Origin: Thermoplasmata archaeon
GTDB lineage: Archaea > Thermoplasmatota > Thermoplasmata > Thermoplasmatales > GCA-001856825
Direction of reading: 5' to 3'
Length of the DNA stretch: 36,091 bases
Assembly (NCBI GenBank): GCA_021797855.1
Contig: JAJZYX010000008.1
Coordinates: 1 to 36,091, forward strand
A program made the position numbers and the translations under genes. The notes beneath the pieces are model-generated. The model had not been told where the DNA came from. It saw only the letters and a program-made list of their open reading frames with translations, and made no database searches. The first letter of the stretch is position 1. The number at the start of each line of letters is the position of its first letter. This document shows positions 5,252 to 13,578 of the stretch, piece after piece.

Positions 5252-8182
5252 TCAATCATGGTAATCGTCTAGAACCCCCTCCCCTGTTACATAGCTCTGG
5301 GTGGGAATAGAATCAAAAATATCTTTGGTGCTTGCCCCTTTCTCCTTCATATCGTAGAATCGAGACTCGCTCAATAAAACATATTTCCATACATAGCTCC
5401 CTCTTAAGTTAAGAGGAAGGTTGTTAATATTTCTTATGAAGTCGAGAGTAGCTTTCCTTTTACTTACAACATTATATGAATTCATATCTTTCTCGGCCTT
5501 TGTCTCTACAATGTAAATAGTCTCGCCTATTCGCACCAAGAAATCAGGGAAATACTTGGCTAGTATGCCATCTTCTCTAAGATACAAAATACCGACAAAT
5601 GGATGGTTATTCCTATCGATCTTGATAAAACTATCAACCTTGGAATCCCTATCTATAAACTCAGTGAAATTACGTTCGAGACCTCCCATATTGGACGGGT
5701 AGGGTAGCCTGTCATAAATGCACTTTGAAACGCTGAGCGAATACTCTTCCCTTACTCTGATCTCCTTTACTTCTGAGAAGTATCTTCTTTGTACTACCGC
5801 TTCCTCGGTGTTTATAGTGTTGATAGCATTGAATACGGATTCTCCTATGTTTTTCAATATATGTGCCAATAAGTCTCGTTCCGACATAATGAGAATGCGC
5901 CAGTTGTTGTCGTTCAACGGGTCAAAATCGACGCCAAAGAGTCGATGTCTTATATATTGATCCAATGCCTCTGCTATAGAAGCCTCCTCTATCTGGATCA
6001 TGGGATAATAGTCATCCCTGCCAATTCTCTTACGCCTGTACGATGTCATGATTCCATTTACCATCTTTGAAAGGAAGGAATTGTAATTTTTGGCTGTGAA
6101 AATATCGCCTGTCACTTCGTATTCCCCAAACCGCACACCTTTTGTTGCTTCTTCACTGTAGAATTTCTCCGAGTTTGAGCCAACCAAAGACTTGAGTTTT
6201 TCTAGCGGAGTCTGATACTTCTCAAGCCTTTCTATCTCTATGTTCAGTTTGCTCAGCGTCTCTTCCCTGTCCCTTATTATAACTGGCCAAAATAGGTCAT
6301 AGCTCTCATAGTCGGGTTTCAAGGGAACACTCAGAAGGTCTCCAACAGCTCTACGGGGAAGGGAAGTATCGGAGGCTATTACATCGCCTAGTTCATCCTC
6401 ATAGAAGTGTAGGAAAGCAGGATGTTCTACAATACTTAAAATATCAATATAGTTGTCAGGTTCTTGCTTCTTTTGCAATAACTTTACCCTGTTCTCCTTT
6501 CGCATCTCCTCGTACTTTGGGTCTCCTCTCCACATCAACCTCAGTCCTCTTCCAACAATTTGCTCCACTAGGATGTTCGATGACGATGCCCTTAGAGGAA
6601 CAATGACACAGATATTGTTAACGTCAAATCCTTCCCTTAGCATCAATACTGACACTATAATTTTTGGTTTTTCATAGCGATCAATGTTGAACACTTTATC
6701 TTTTATGTCTTCCCATTCCTCTTCCGTTACATAATTTCCTCGTCTCTTAATGCCTGTGTGTATCTGCACAATGTCATCATCGGCATAACCTTCCTGTTTG
6801 AGGAAGTCAACTATTTGAGGGACTATATGAGTATTTTCAGCCAATACGAGCATCTTAGGATGCATATTTTTGTCCAATTTCGTGAATTGCTCTTCCAGTA
6901 ATCTCAGCTTTGAGATCCCTGCTCTCAGCATGGCCCTCTGACCATTTGAAATTGCATATTCCCCGCTTCCAACCTTCTCAGAAGAGAAATCCAGCGGTAT
7001 GGATGTTATCTCCTTCCTCTTATCCATAGCCACTATTTTGACCAACCCTTCCTGTATAGCCTTCTCTACGCCGAAGTCAGTGATTATGTGTGGGAAATAG
7101 TGCTTTGTCTTTCTATTTCCACTACCTGTAACATTGTATGGTGTTGCCGTAAAGTCAAGCTCAATGAACACCTTTTTCCGCTCTGAAATTTGGTCAATGG
7201 ATTTCTGCCACTCTTTCTCATATTCTTCTTCGCCTGATATGTATTCTCCCAGATGATGTGCCTCGTCATTAATTACTACAAGCGATTCCAGTTTAGCAAG
7301 AAAATTTAGAGGCATATTTTTCAAGAAGTTATTATCAAGCTCATCAAGGCTGTGACCCGCCCCAGTGGAAGGCGTTAAAGGAAGGATGTCCTCAACTATT
7401 TCCCAAGGTTCATCGCCGCCGTTTTCAGAAGAAAATGATTCATCTGTCATAATCTGGTGCCAGTTCATCAATCCTATGAAGCCATTACCAGTGACTTTCC
7501 TTCCAACTTCCTCCCTCTCAGCAACGTTGTTCTGCACAAATCCTAGAACTTCGTCTTCATAAGCCGACGGTAGAAACAGGTCCTTATGCAACGAGAAGTC
7601 GGAGGAATTAAAATCCCTCTTCCTTTCCTTCATCCCATTCCCATTTTCCCCCAGAGACTCACGACCCTTGAACGCATTCAACAATCTATCATACACAATT
7701 ATGCCTGGCGTAATGATTAAGAAATTATTGGAATATCTTCCAGAGGGTTCAGGCTCGTGCAAATAATTCAGAACCTGCCAGATCAATAATGCTATCATAA
7801 CCCACGTTTTGCCCGTACTCGTTGCCATCTTCATGCAGTATTTTGGATAGCTATACTTGCCATCCTTTATGACTGAGTTATCCATCTGCTCCAGCAATGT
7901 AGCATCTATCGCTTTGTAAACCTGGCTTATGTTCTTAGCTCTTAAAATTTCGTGGATATAAACTGTGTTTAGTATAGCTTGCCATTGTGCGATGTTGAAA
8001 TTGTCCTTCCTGTCGGAATAAGGACCACTAGGGTCCCAAAAATCTATGAGTTCCCTTGTCACAGGCGTTAATTTATCCAGAAAGGATTTCTTGTCATTCC
8101 ATTCCTTCATTACGGTGTTGGTTAGGGCAGACGCAAGCTTTAGCGGAATGTCCTTTGTTCCAATTGCCTTAGGATACGCCAT
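5252..8182 (-). CDS. res: Type III restriction enzyme, Res subunit
   Basis: A 976-residue protein of the length usual for Type III Res subunits. It has a superfamily 2 helicase core: Walker A ATSTGKT (120-126), DEAH box (306-309), DFTATP (343-348) and motif VI QIVGRGLR (541-548). The C-terminus carries the endonuclease: FPD880, then VE893-T-K895. Res uses ATP to communicate between two inversely oriented recognition sites and cuts unmodified DNA, in complex with Mod. Its ATG at 8182 overlaps the Mod stop by one base (TAATG), so the two are one operon and translation is coupled. All key motifs are intact, so the enzyme should be functional. Confidence 0.95.
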   Translation of the reverse strand: MAYPKAIGTKDIPLKLASALTNTVMKEWNDKKSFLDKLTPVTRELIDFWDPSGPYSDRKDNFNIAQWQAILNTVYIHEILRAKNISQVYKAIDATLLEQMDNSVIKDGKYSYPKYCMKMATSTGKTWVMIALLIWQVLNYLHEPEPSGRYSNNFLIITPGIIVYDRLLNAFKGRESLGENGNGMKERKRDFNSSDFSLHKDLFLPSAYEDEVLGFVQNNVAEREEVGRKVTGNGFIGLMNWHQIMTDESFSSENGGDEPWEIVEDILPLTPSTGAGHSLDELDNNFLKNMPLNFLAKLESLVVINDEAHHLGEYISGEEEYEKEWQKSIDQISERKKVFIELDFTATPYNVTGSGNRKTKHYFPHIITDFGVEKAIQEGLVKIVAMDKRKEITSIPLDFSSEKVGSGEYAISNGQRAMLRAGISKLRLLEEQFTKLDKNMHPKMLVLAENTHIVPQIVDFLKQEGYADDDIVQIHTGIKRRGNYVTEEEWEDIKDKVFNIDRYEKPKIIVSVLMLREGFDVNNICVIVPLRASSSNILVEQIVGRGLRLMWRGDPKYEEMRKENRVKLLQKKQEPDNYIDILSIVEHPAFLHFYEDELGDVIASDTSLPRRAVGDLLSVPLKPDYESYDLFWPVIIRDREETLSKLNIEIERLEKYQTPLEKLKSLVGSNSEKFYSEEATKGVRFGEYEVTGDIFTAKNYNSFLSKMVNGIMTSYRRKRIGRDDYYPMIQIEEASIAEALDQYIRHRLFGVDFDPLNDNNWRILIMSERDLLAHILKNIGESVFNAINTINTEEAVVQRRYFSEVKEIRVREEYSLSVSKCIYDRLPYPSNMGGLERNFTEFIDRDSKVDSFIKIDRNNHPFVGILYLREDGILAKYFPDFLVRIGETIYIVETKAEKDMNSYNVVSKRKATLDFIRNINNLPLNLRGSYVWKYVLLSESRFYDMKEKGASTKDIFDSIPTQSYVTGEGVLDDYHD

Positions 8183-10356
8183 TAAGTAACCACCTTCGTT
8201 ACCACGCTCTCAAAACCAAATATATCTACCGCTTTTATACAGACTTTCCTTGGCCCCATCACTTTCGGAAGAGATAGGACGACCGCCCTGTCCACTTTAA
8301 GCGAGTCGTGATTTTCTCTGTAGTCTTGCCAGATGCTCCTGAAGGTTTTATCATCATAGTCCGGATCTATGCTCCAGTATTCAATCAAAGACAGAGGGTC
8401 TTCATCGATAAGCTTATCCAGCTTCTTTTTGTCTTCATCGTCAAGTGGAAGAGCTTCAGGTGACAGCAGTACATAATTTTCCAGTTCCACCTTCAAGGTT
8501 TCTATAGAATCCTGTGAACTCTCTCTTTTGATAGGTCTCACGGTAAGATACTGCAACGATGAAAAACGTATTTGACCAGTTTTAATAAGCTGTTCGTAGC
8601 TTGACTTCCTCCTTAATTTTTCGAGAAGGTCAGATGGTATGACAAGCAATTCCAGCTTCTTCTTATCTAAGTCCACGCTGAAATCCCTCAGGATATCATT
8701 AATCTTAGGGTCAAAATTCCAGCCTAATATTACTACCTTCTCCCATCCACCGACGAAGTTATCCCTCATTTCAACAGCTCTTCTTATTGTAGCTCTACCA
8801 GTTATCTTATTAGGGGAATCAACAAATACCAGAATTTTCCCCTCCTTCTTGTATCCAAGATTTGAGGGAGTTCCCTCTTCTTGAGGGAACAAGGTAGCGC
8901 CATACAGCCTAAGGATTACTTGGGCCAAGTCGCCCACACGCTTGAATTGTGATCTTTCAAACTGTTCTTTCTGGTAGTCTCCAATTGATTGGTATAGAAA
9001 CGGTTTTGAATCTTGGTCAATAAGACGTTTTCTAGATATCATTATTGCAGGTTTCCCAATATCGCACATAATCCATTTTCTTCCAAGCTTTTCTGCTACT
9101 GCTCCCGTAGTACCCGAGCCTGCGAAGAAATCGGCAACAACCGAATCTTTATTTGAAGATATCTCTATAACTCTCTTAAGAAGTTTTTCTGGTTTTTCTG
9201 TATCGTATCTAGCCCCACCTTTCATTGTTCCAACATCTTGCCAGATGCTCTGTATAGCCATGCCTTCCATTTCATCTAGAAACTTTATGTGGCATCTACT
9301 CGATGCTTTACCGTCCTTCAACAATATTTCGCCATTTTTTAACATTTCATCTAATTTTTCTTTAGAATATCTCCAGCCCGTTGAAGGAGTGAATCCATAC
9401 CATTCGAACATCCTAGAAGGAGTGTATTTTGGTGCTGTAGTATTCTCCAATTTGAAGTATCTACCTGCTTTGCCCTCACTCTGTGCTGCGGGTATAACAG
9501 AGCCGTTATCCAACATAAAATACGAATATTCCGCTAATGCAGATTCAGATGGCTTTATTTTCTTTTGATTAAATATGTAATTAGCACCCTTTTTATATAA
9601 TAGAATGGTTTGGTGAATTTTTCCATAACTTCCCTTTACATTATTTTTAGGGTCTGTAGACTGCCATATTATTTCATTTACGAAGTTTCTCCTGTCAAAT
9701 ATACTATCCATAATTACTTTTACATAATGACTTACGTGCCAATCGAGATGCACATAAATACTACCGCTATCACTCAGTAGTTCATACATAAGGTATAAGC
9801 TAGGAACAATTGTCTCAAGATAAGATTTTGTTCCATCTTTCCACATATCCGAGTAAGCGAACTGTTCTATAACCGACGGTTTTTGTTCAACGTCCGCAGA
9901 GGGAAGGTGTATTTTTGTTCTATAGTCTGCCTTGCTGTCAAAAGGCGGGTCAATATAAATCAGATCTATTTTCCCTCTCATTGACGGAAGCCCAGATTCA
10001 GGGTCTCCAGCTAAGAGTGCTTGCATTACGTACAGGTTATCCCCATAAATCAATCTATTGATAAAATTTCCTTTAGAAGAAATATCGTTGGTCTTAGTTG
10101 GAAGCTTAGAATCAGGTTGAGCTTTAGATGGGATAACAAACTCGTTAGTTTGTAGAGTCATTCTTTCTTTTGAAATATCAGAAAGTATTCTTTCGGCTTC
10201 CCTTTTTCCCTTTTCAACTATCCTAGGAAGCTCCGCTATTAAAGAAACTGACTCTACTGAATTTTTCTCCTTATCTAGATCGGCGCTTACGTCCTTCTTT
10301 GCTATATTGTTCAAAGTCGTTTCTCCGATTTCTAACTGGTTTGGATCTTTCGTCAT
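8182..10356 (-). CDS. mod: Type III restriction-modification methyltransferase, Mod subunit
   Basis: A 724-residue beta-class adenine methyltransferase that recognises the site and methylates N6-adenine on one strand. Motif IV DPPF (136-139) comes before motif [11 protein letters not shown] (409-418), the order that defines the beta class, and TEKP precedes motif I. The roughly 260 residues between the motifs should contain the target recognition domain. The start is the ATG at 10356, not the longer frame reaching 10416, because a TATA box (CTTTATATC, 10379-10387, minus strand) lies about 27 bases upstream and would place transcription initiation on that ATG. No homopolymer or short tandem repeat that would suggest phase variation is visible in the gene. 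Confidence 0.94.
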   Translation of the reverse strand: MTKDPNQLEIGETTLNNIAKKDVSADLDKEKNSVESVSLIAELPRIVEKGKREAERILSDISKERMTLQTNEFVIPSKAQPDSKLPTKTNDISSKGNFINRLIYGDNLYVMQALLAGDPESGLPSMRGKIDLIYIDPPFDSKADYRTKIHLPSADVEQKPSVIEQFAYSDMWKDGTKSYLETIVPSLYLMYELLSDSGSIYVHLDWHVSHYVKVIMDSIFDRRNFVNEIIWQSTDPKNNVKGSYGKIHQTILLYKKGANYIFNQKKIKPSESALAEYSYFMLDNGSVIPAAQSEGKAGRYFKLENTTAPKYTPSRMFEWYGFTPSTGWRYSKEKLDEMLKNGEILLKDGKASSRCHIKFLDEMEGMAIQSIWQDVGTMKGGARYDTEKPEKLLKRVIEISSNKDSVVADFFAGSGTTGAVAEKLGRKWIMCDIGKPAIMISRKRLIDQDSKPFLYQSIGDYQKEQFERSQFKRVGDLAQVILRLYGATLFPQEEGTPSNLGYKKEGKILVFVDSPNKITGRATIRRAVEMRDNFVGGWEKVVILGWNFDPKINDILRDFSVDLDKKKLELLVIPSDLLEKLRRKSSYEQLIKTGQIRFSSLQYLTVRPIKRESSQDSIETLKVELENYVLLSPEALPLDDEDKKKLDKLIDEDPLSLIEYWSIDPDYDDKTFRSIWQDYRENHDSLKVDRAVVLSLPKVMGPRKVCIKAVDIFGFESVVTKVVT

Positions 10357-10378
10357 CTTTGTAATTATTCTGCAGTTA

Positions 10379-10388
10379 GATATAAAGG
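10379..10388 (-). promoter_or_regulatory. TATA box of the mod-res operon
   Basis: The minus strand reads CTTTATATC here, centred about 27 bases before the mod ATG. This fits an archaeal TATA box driving a leaderless transcript and separates the true mod start from the upstream in-frame codons. Confidence 0.6.
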
Positions 10389-10581
10389 TATGCAGACTTG
10401 ACAGAACCACAACCAAAAAACTTTAAGATACTTTACACGGTAAACAGGGCCGGGGAAAATTTAGAAGTGACGCTTCTTAGGGTATGTAATCATAAACAAG
10501 TATATGGAAAAGATTAAAAATTAGACCCACCCCTCAACAAACTCCCTCATCTCTTTTTTGCCTTGATAAAGGAATCGGGTC

Positions 10582-10737
10582 TCAAGATAATGCCTGACTT
10601 TCATACAGTGCTAAGTTAACTGCAATGCGATTGGCATGAGATTTAAAAGGAGAACGTTGATAAATAGATTCTATCAATTTATCGGTAATGTACTTCCTCG
10701 AGACCTCAAGGTTATCTCCGTAATACAGCCTGTTCAT
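10582..10737 (-). pseudogene. Decayed fragment of a second DNA methyltransferase
   Basis: A 51-codon minus-strand frame begins MNRLYYGDNLEVSRKYI, which matches the N-terminal motif of Type III Mod and related beta-class methylases (the intact Mod next door has [11 protein letters not shown]). About 25 residues later the frame reads SIYQRSPFKSHAN where a functional enzyme would have LIYIDPPF(N/K)SxAxY; the catalytic D-P-P-F is now R-S-P-F. The frame then stops, and an unrelated-looking C-terminal piece (EMREFVEGWV) follows in another frame to about 10522. This is a relic and it occupies the 375-base gap between mod and the GIY-YIG gene. Confidence 0.65.
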
Positions 10738-10792
10738 TCAGACGATATTTTCATTTAGAATTTCAAGATCATACCTGAGAATAAAAAATATT

Positions 10793-11242
10793 TCAGATAT
10801 TATTGGTAGTTATTCCATTGTCAACGATATCTAAATCCTCTTGAAATTCTGACTTTAAGATCCTGCTATCAGCTCCGTTCAATGGTGGTTTTTCATGATG
10901 TTCCTGCTCGAATCGTCTCAATAAATTATATTCTTCTATCTTGATTCTATCTGAGCTAATTTTTTTCCAAAAGAATTCGGAATCGTGTCCATATTCCTTG
11001 ACAAATCGGTGTATTTTCCTATTAGTCCATTGTGTCCTTCCGGGATTATAATATTGATTAAATCTACGTTTGAGATTTTTCGAACTACCTATGTAAACTA
11101 TGTCTGTTTCTCCCTTGATTCTAGAGAATGGCTTACCCGATTTCAAGCGTAGAAAGTAGACCCCAGGCTCTTCTGGAGCTGATTTAAAGGCTGAATCAAA
11201 ATCGGCATATTCCTCGAATCCTCTAAGGTCAGCAGACTTCAT
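10793..11242 (-). CDS. GIY-YIG family endonuclease
   Basis: A 149-residue protein. The GIY-YIG motifs are G27-V-Y29 and Y50-I-G52, followed by the arginine near 59-60 (NLKRR), E112 (RRFEQE) and N122 (PPLNGAD), so the known catalytic residues are all present. The domain hydrolyses DNA phosphodiester bonds. There is no extra DNA-binding domain beyond the short N-terminal segment, and the ~25 residues after the core are acidic. It lies upstream of the Type III pair on the same strand but is separated by about 430 bases holding a pseudogene and the mod promoter. It has its own TATA-like box (AATATAAAAG, minus strand, about 11275-11284). It could be a stand-alone nuclease or part of the defence island. 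Confidence 0.85.
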   Translation of the reverse strand: MKSADLRGFEEYADFDSAFKSAPEEPGVYFLRLKSGKPFSRIKGETDIVYIGSSKNLKRRFNQYYNPGRTQWTNRKIHRFVKEYGHDSEFFWKKISSDRIKIEEYNLLRRFEQEHHEKPPLNGADSRILKSEFQEDLDIVDNGITTNNI

Positions 11243-11466
11243 AAATTAATAGAGTCAGATGGGAATTAAAATCTTTTATATTATCCCTCTAGGGTTTTGC
11301 GCAATCATGAGAGTGTTCACAGATAAGCTGCAATTCAAAAAGACTATTCTTTAACTTTAGATAACTGTATAGAGAAGGGGGGGCCAAGAGAGGTGCGGTA
11401 TTCAGTAATGTACTAGACATAACTGAATTATTTTGTTGTTTTGGGAGTCTTAAATCTTAATGCGAT

Positions 11467-11477
11467 AATATATATAG
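11467..11477 (+). promoter_or_regulatory. TATA box upstream of the membrane peptide
   Basis: The sequence ATATATATAG lies about 25 bases before the GTG at 11497 and is the strongest TATA-like element in this AT-rich stretch. The rest of the gap from 11243 to 11466 holds nothing I can support. Confidence 0.45.
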
Positions 11478-11496
11478 ATTCAAATAATGATTAATT

Positions 11497-11637
11497 GTGC
11501 CCAAAAAGCACTACCCTCATAAGCCAGAGCCACCAAAGCCAAAGTTATCAAAGAAATGGATAGCAGTAATTTTGGCGATAATTGTACTCATTCCTATAAT
11601 CGCATTATGGAGGAATCGACCGGAGGAAGTTCATTAA
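11497..11637 (+). CDS. 46-aa single-pass membrane peptide, or 5' part of a frameshifted gene
   Basis: The GTG at 11497 opens a 46-codon frame: a basic proline-rich N-terminus (PKKHYPHKPEPPKPKLSKK), one clear membrane helix (WIAVILAIIVLIPIIALW), then RNRPEEVH and a stop. The composition is that of a real archaeal membrane anchor. A TATA box about 25 bases upstream fits a leaderless transcript. It overlaps the start of the HEPN-like frame, which lies in a different phase. Two readings are possible: a tiny membrane protein, or the first part of a longer membrane-anchored protein broken from its C-terminal domain by a frameshift. Confidence 0.5.
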   Translation: MPKKHYPHKPEPPKPKLSKKWIAVILAIIVLIPIIALWRNRPEEVH

Positions 11638-11837
11638 GGAAACTTAGGGAGCAACTGTACAGGGCGAGTGTACTAGGCAGAGAATACGCAGTTACGCTTA
11701 TTGTCCTCATTAAGGTCAGGAACGGAATAGTACACGGACGGATAGTTTCTCCTTTGGCTTTAAAAGAAGCTTATGAGTTGTCAAAGGTTTTAATAAGAGA
11801 ACTGAGTGAAGACATTACAAAAATGAAATCACTCTGA
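11607..11837 (+). CDS. Small HEPN-like protein or fragment
   Basis: About 75 helical residues with R38-N-G-I-V-H43 (VRNGIVHG), the R-x4-H signature of HEPN domains, which in many defence and toxin systems form a metal-independent RNase site at a dimer interface. The surrounding pattern (helix, IKVRNGIVHGR, helix with LKEAYELSKVLIREL) fits the C-terminal two helices of a HEPN fold, but at this length the N-terminal helices are short or missing. The frame opens earlier, at 11556, but those first 17 codons lie over the membrane helix encoded in another frame and are probably not coding. It may be the tail of a frameshifted protein. No cognate MNT antitoxin is seen next to it. Confidence 0.5.
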   Translation: MEESTGGSSLRKLREQLYRASVLGREYAVTLIVLIKVRNGIVHGRIVSPLALKEAYELSKVLIRELSEDITKMKSL

Positions 11838-12042
11838 CTTATTTAAGCTAGGGTGATCCTTCTTCAGCACAATCGCTCTTAGGGAAATGCCTTTTAGAAA
11901 TTTATTAGCAAAACATTGGAAATATTAGTAGGGTAGATATCCTATTAAAATTCACTATGACTAAATTTCCGGTGACTGGCAAAGAGACGGAACAGTACGA
12001 TCTTGGTAAAGAATAGATTAGATGCCGGAGATATATGGCTCT

Positions 12043-12261
12043 TTATTTTCTGTTGATCCTGAAACTCTTCCTTTTTATGGTATTTTCAAAATTTTCAATC
12101 TTTAATTCCAGGGATTTCAAAGGTCCCTTCTTCTGTTGCCTAATTTTCCTACTTTCATCATCTTCCAAGGCCTTTTCGATATTCTTCTTCCTGGTCTTTT
12201 TAACGTACTTCAACTGCCTTCTCTTTTCCTCCTTCTTTACCTCCCTCTTCCAGTTACTCAT
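12043..12261 (-). CDS. Lysine-rich coiled-coil small protein, 72 aa
   Basis: The frame encodes a very basic helical protein (MSNWKREVKKEEKRRQLKY... to ...RKSFRINRK). GGTGA lies a few bases upstream of the ATG as a ribosome binding site. The opposite-strand frame over the same bases is Phe/Leu-rich only because it is the complement of the Lys/Glu codons. No family is recognised; nucleic-acid binding is possible from the charge. The 200 bases between this gene and the HEPN-like gene contain only a 19-codon frame at 11957-12016, which I do not call. Confidence 0.45.
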   Translation of the reverse strand: MSNWKREVKKEEKRRQLKYVKKTRKKNIEKALEDDESRKIRQQKKGPLKSLELKIENFENTIKRKSFRINRK

Positions 12262-12499
12262 CTGTCTTCACCTAATGACCTAAGAAATAATGCGAACATT
12301 GAGAGGTAGAGTTTGAAGACAAGTTTCTCCTATACTTCAAATATTCGAATTTCTCTCTTTTAGTTTAGCACCAATAATTTCCAGATAAACTTTCCTGTCT
12401 ATTTTTGGTTAGACCACAGTATGCTCGTTTCGTTTTTGTTCTCAAGAATCGTCCGGGAAGGAGGAAAGATAATTTCTATGCGATTTTAATAAGGATAAT

Positions 12500-12865
12500 A
12501 TGGCAACCAATCTGAATGAGGTTTTCAAGGTTGCAGACACAATGGATGCGATAGCTTTTTCAAAACTACTTACAAAAGACGTGAGGTTCAGATTTTCAAA
12601 CAACGATGTGTGGACAGGGAGGGGAGCTGTTATTTCGGGATTGAATTATCTATTTTCCAGAATAATCGGCCTCAAGCATAACATCACAGGGGTCTATTCG
12701 AACAACGAAGGGTATGCAGTAGAAGCATTGGCTAAGTACACCATGAAAGATGCCAAAGCGATTACCCTACCAGTGGTGAGCGTTCTAAAATATGAAGGGA
12801 ACCTGATAAAGGATTACAGGATATACATGGACATATCACCTGTTATGAATTATGCAGTCGGATAA
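12500..12865 (+). CDS. NTF2-like (SnoaL-type) protein
   Basis: A 121-residue protein with the layout of an NTF2/SnoaL-like cone fold: an N-terminal helix (LNEVFKVADTMDAIAFSKLL), then KDVRFRFSNNDVWTGRGAVISGL, where a polar strand is followed by a glycine turn and a helix, then strands ending with IKDYRIYMDISPV. Members of the family are isomerases, hydratases or ligand-binding proteins; the sequence does not show which. The 216 bases upstream have nothing I can support beyond AT-rich promoter-like sequence. Confidence 0.65.
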   Translation: MATNLNEVFKVADTMDAIAFSKLLTKDVRFRFSNNDVWTGRGAVISGLNYLFSRIIGLKHNITGVYSNNEGYAVEALAKYTMKDAKAITLPVVSVLKYEGNLIKDYRIYMDISPVMNYAVG

Positions 12866-12915
12866 TTAAGGGTCAATTGGTCAAATCTTTTTAGACCTAA
12901 ATCGTTACTTCTACA

Positions 12916-13545
12916 ATGGCAACATCCTTGAGCATTGTTTTGGGAGCACTCGTAGCTTCCATCATCCTAATCATAGTAATCACTCTGCTGTACGAGAGAA
13001 GGGTTTCGAGGCTCAGAATCCAAATTGAGGGCGAAAGGCTAAACATGCAGAAAACAGCCCAGGACCTTGCCCAGAAACTCTTCAGTCAGTGGAGTGACGC
13101 CAGCCTGCGGTCGATTGAAGCAAAGATAACGGAGACGATAAAGAGGGACTACGAGGTGCAGCTAGAATCTTGGAAGAAGCAGGAAGAAAAGAAGATCAGG
13201 GAAGATGCGGTACAGAAATCAATCAACACCCTCCTTGGAAAGATAGGCGAGGAATTCTCCCCTGTTTTGCTGTCCAACAGGTTTGGAATAAATCTGAAAG
13301 ATTTCAGGCACCTGGGCACCCCGGTGGACTTCATTGCCTTCAAGGGACTAAGCGACGATTCTGAGAATGTTGAAATCCTGTTCCTGGAAATAAAGAGCGG
13401 GAAGAACTCCAGCTTGGTGGAGAGGGAAAGGAAGGTTAGGGATGCGGTGGCGAGCGGAAGGGTGGCATATGAGGTAGTGAATATAAACGATATAGTTGGA
13501 GCATTCAAGGAAGAAGTGGGGAAATTAAGTCAGGATGTCCTTTAG
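12916..13545 (+). CDS. Membrane-anchored Holliday-junction-resolvase-like nuclease
   Basis: A 209-residue protein with one membrane helix (residues 5-26), a coiled-coil (28-100) and a C-terminal PD-(D/E)XK domain: E112/E113, D138 (TPVDFIAFKG), E158-I-K160 (FLEIKSGK). The architecture matches the family annotated as endonucleases related to archaeal Holliday junction resolvases (Endonuc_Holl). The anchor would place the nuclease domain at the cytoplasmic face of the membrane. The substrate is not known. A CTTTTTAGA box about 26 bases upstream of the ATG suggests a leaderless transcript. It is convergent with the exported protein downstream. Confidence 0.8.
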   Translation: MATSLSIVLGALVASIILIIVITLLYERRVSRLRIQIEGERLNMQKTAQDLAQKLFSQWSDASLRSIEAKITETIKRDYEVQLESWKKQEEKKIREDAVQKSINTLLGKIGEEFSPVLLSNRFGINLKDFRHLGTPVDFIAFKGLSDDSENVEILFLEIKSGKNSSLVERERKVRDAVASGRVAYEVVNINDIVGAFKEEVGKLSQDVL

Positions 13546-13578
13546 AGACGATTGTGGATGAGGAAATGGAAAATTAGG

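Noticed and set aside
11957-12016. 19-codon frame MTKFPVTGKETEQYDLGKE
   Set aside because: It is too short, has no ribosome binding site and no neighbour suggests coupling.
12035-12283. Plus-strand 82-codon hydrophobic frame (Phe/Leu-rich)
   Set aside because: It is the complement of the Lys/Glu-rich minus-strand frame, which has a ribosome binding site; hydrophobic runs of this kind arise from reading AAG/GAA codons backwards.
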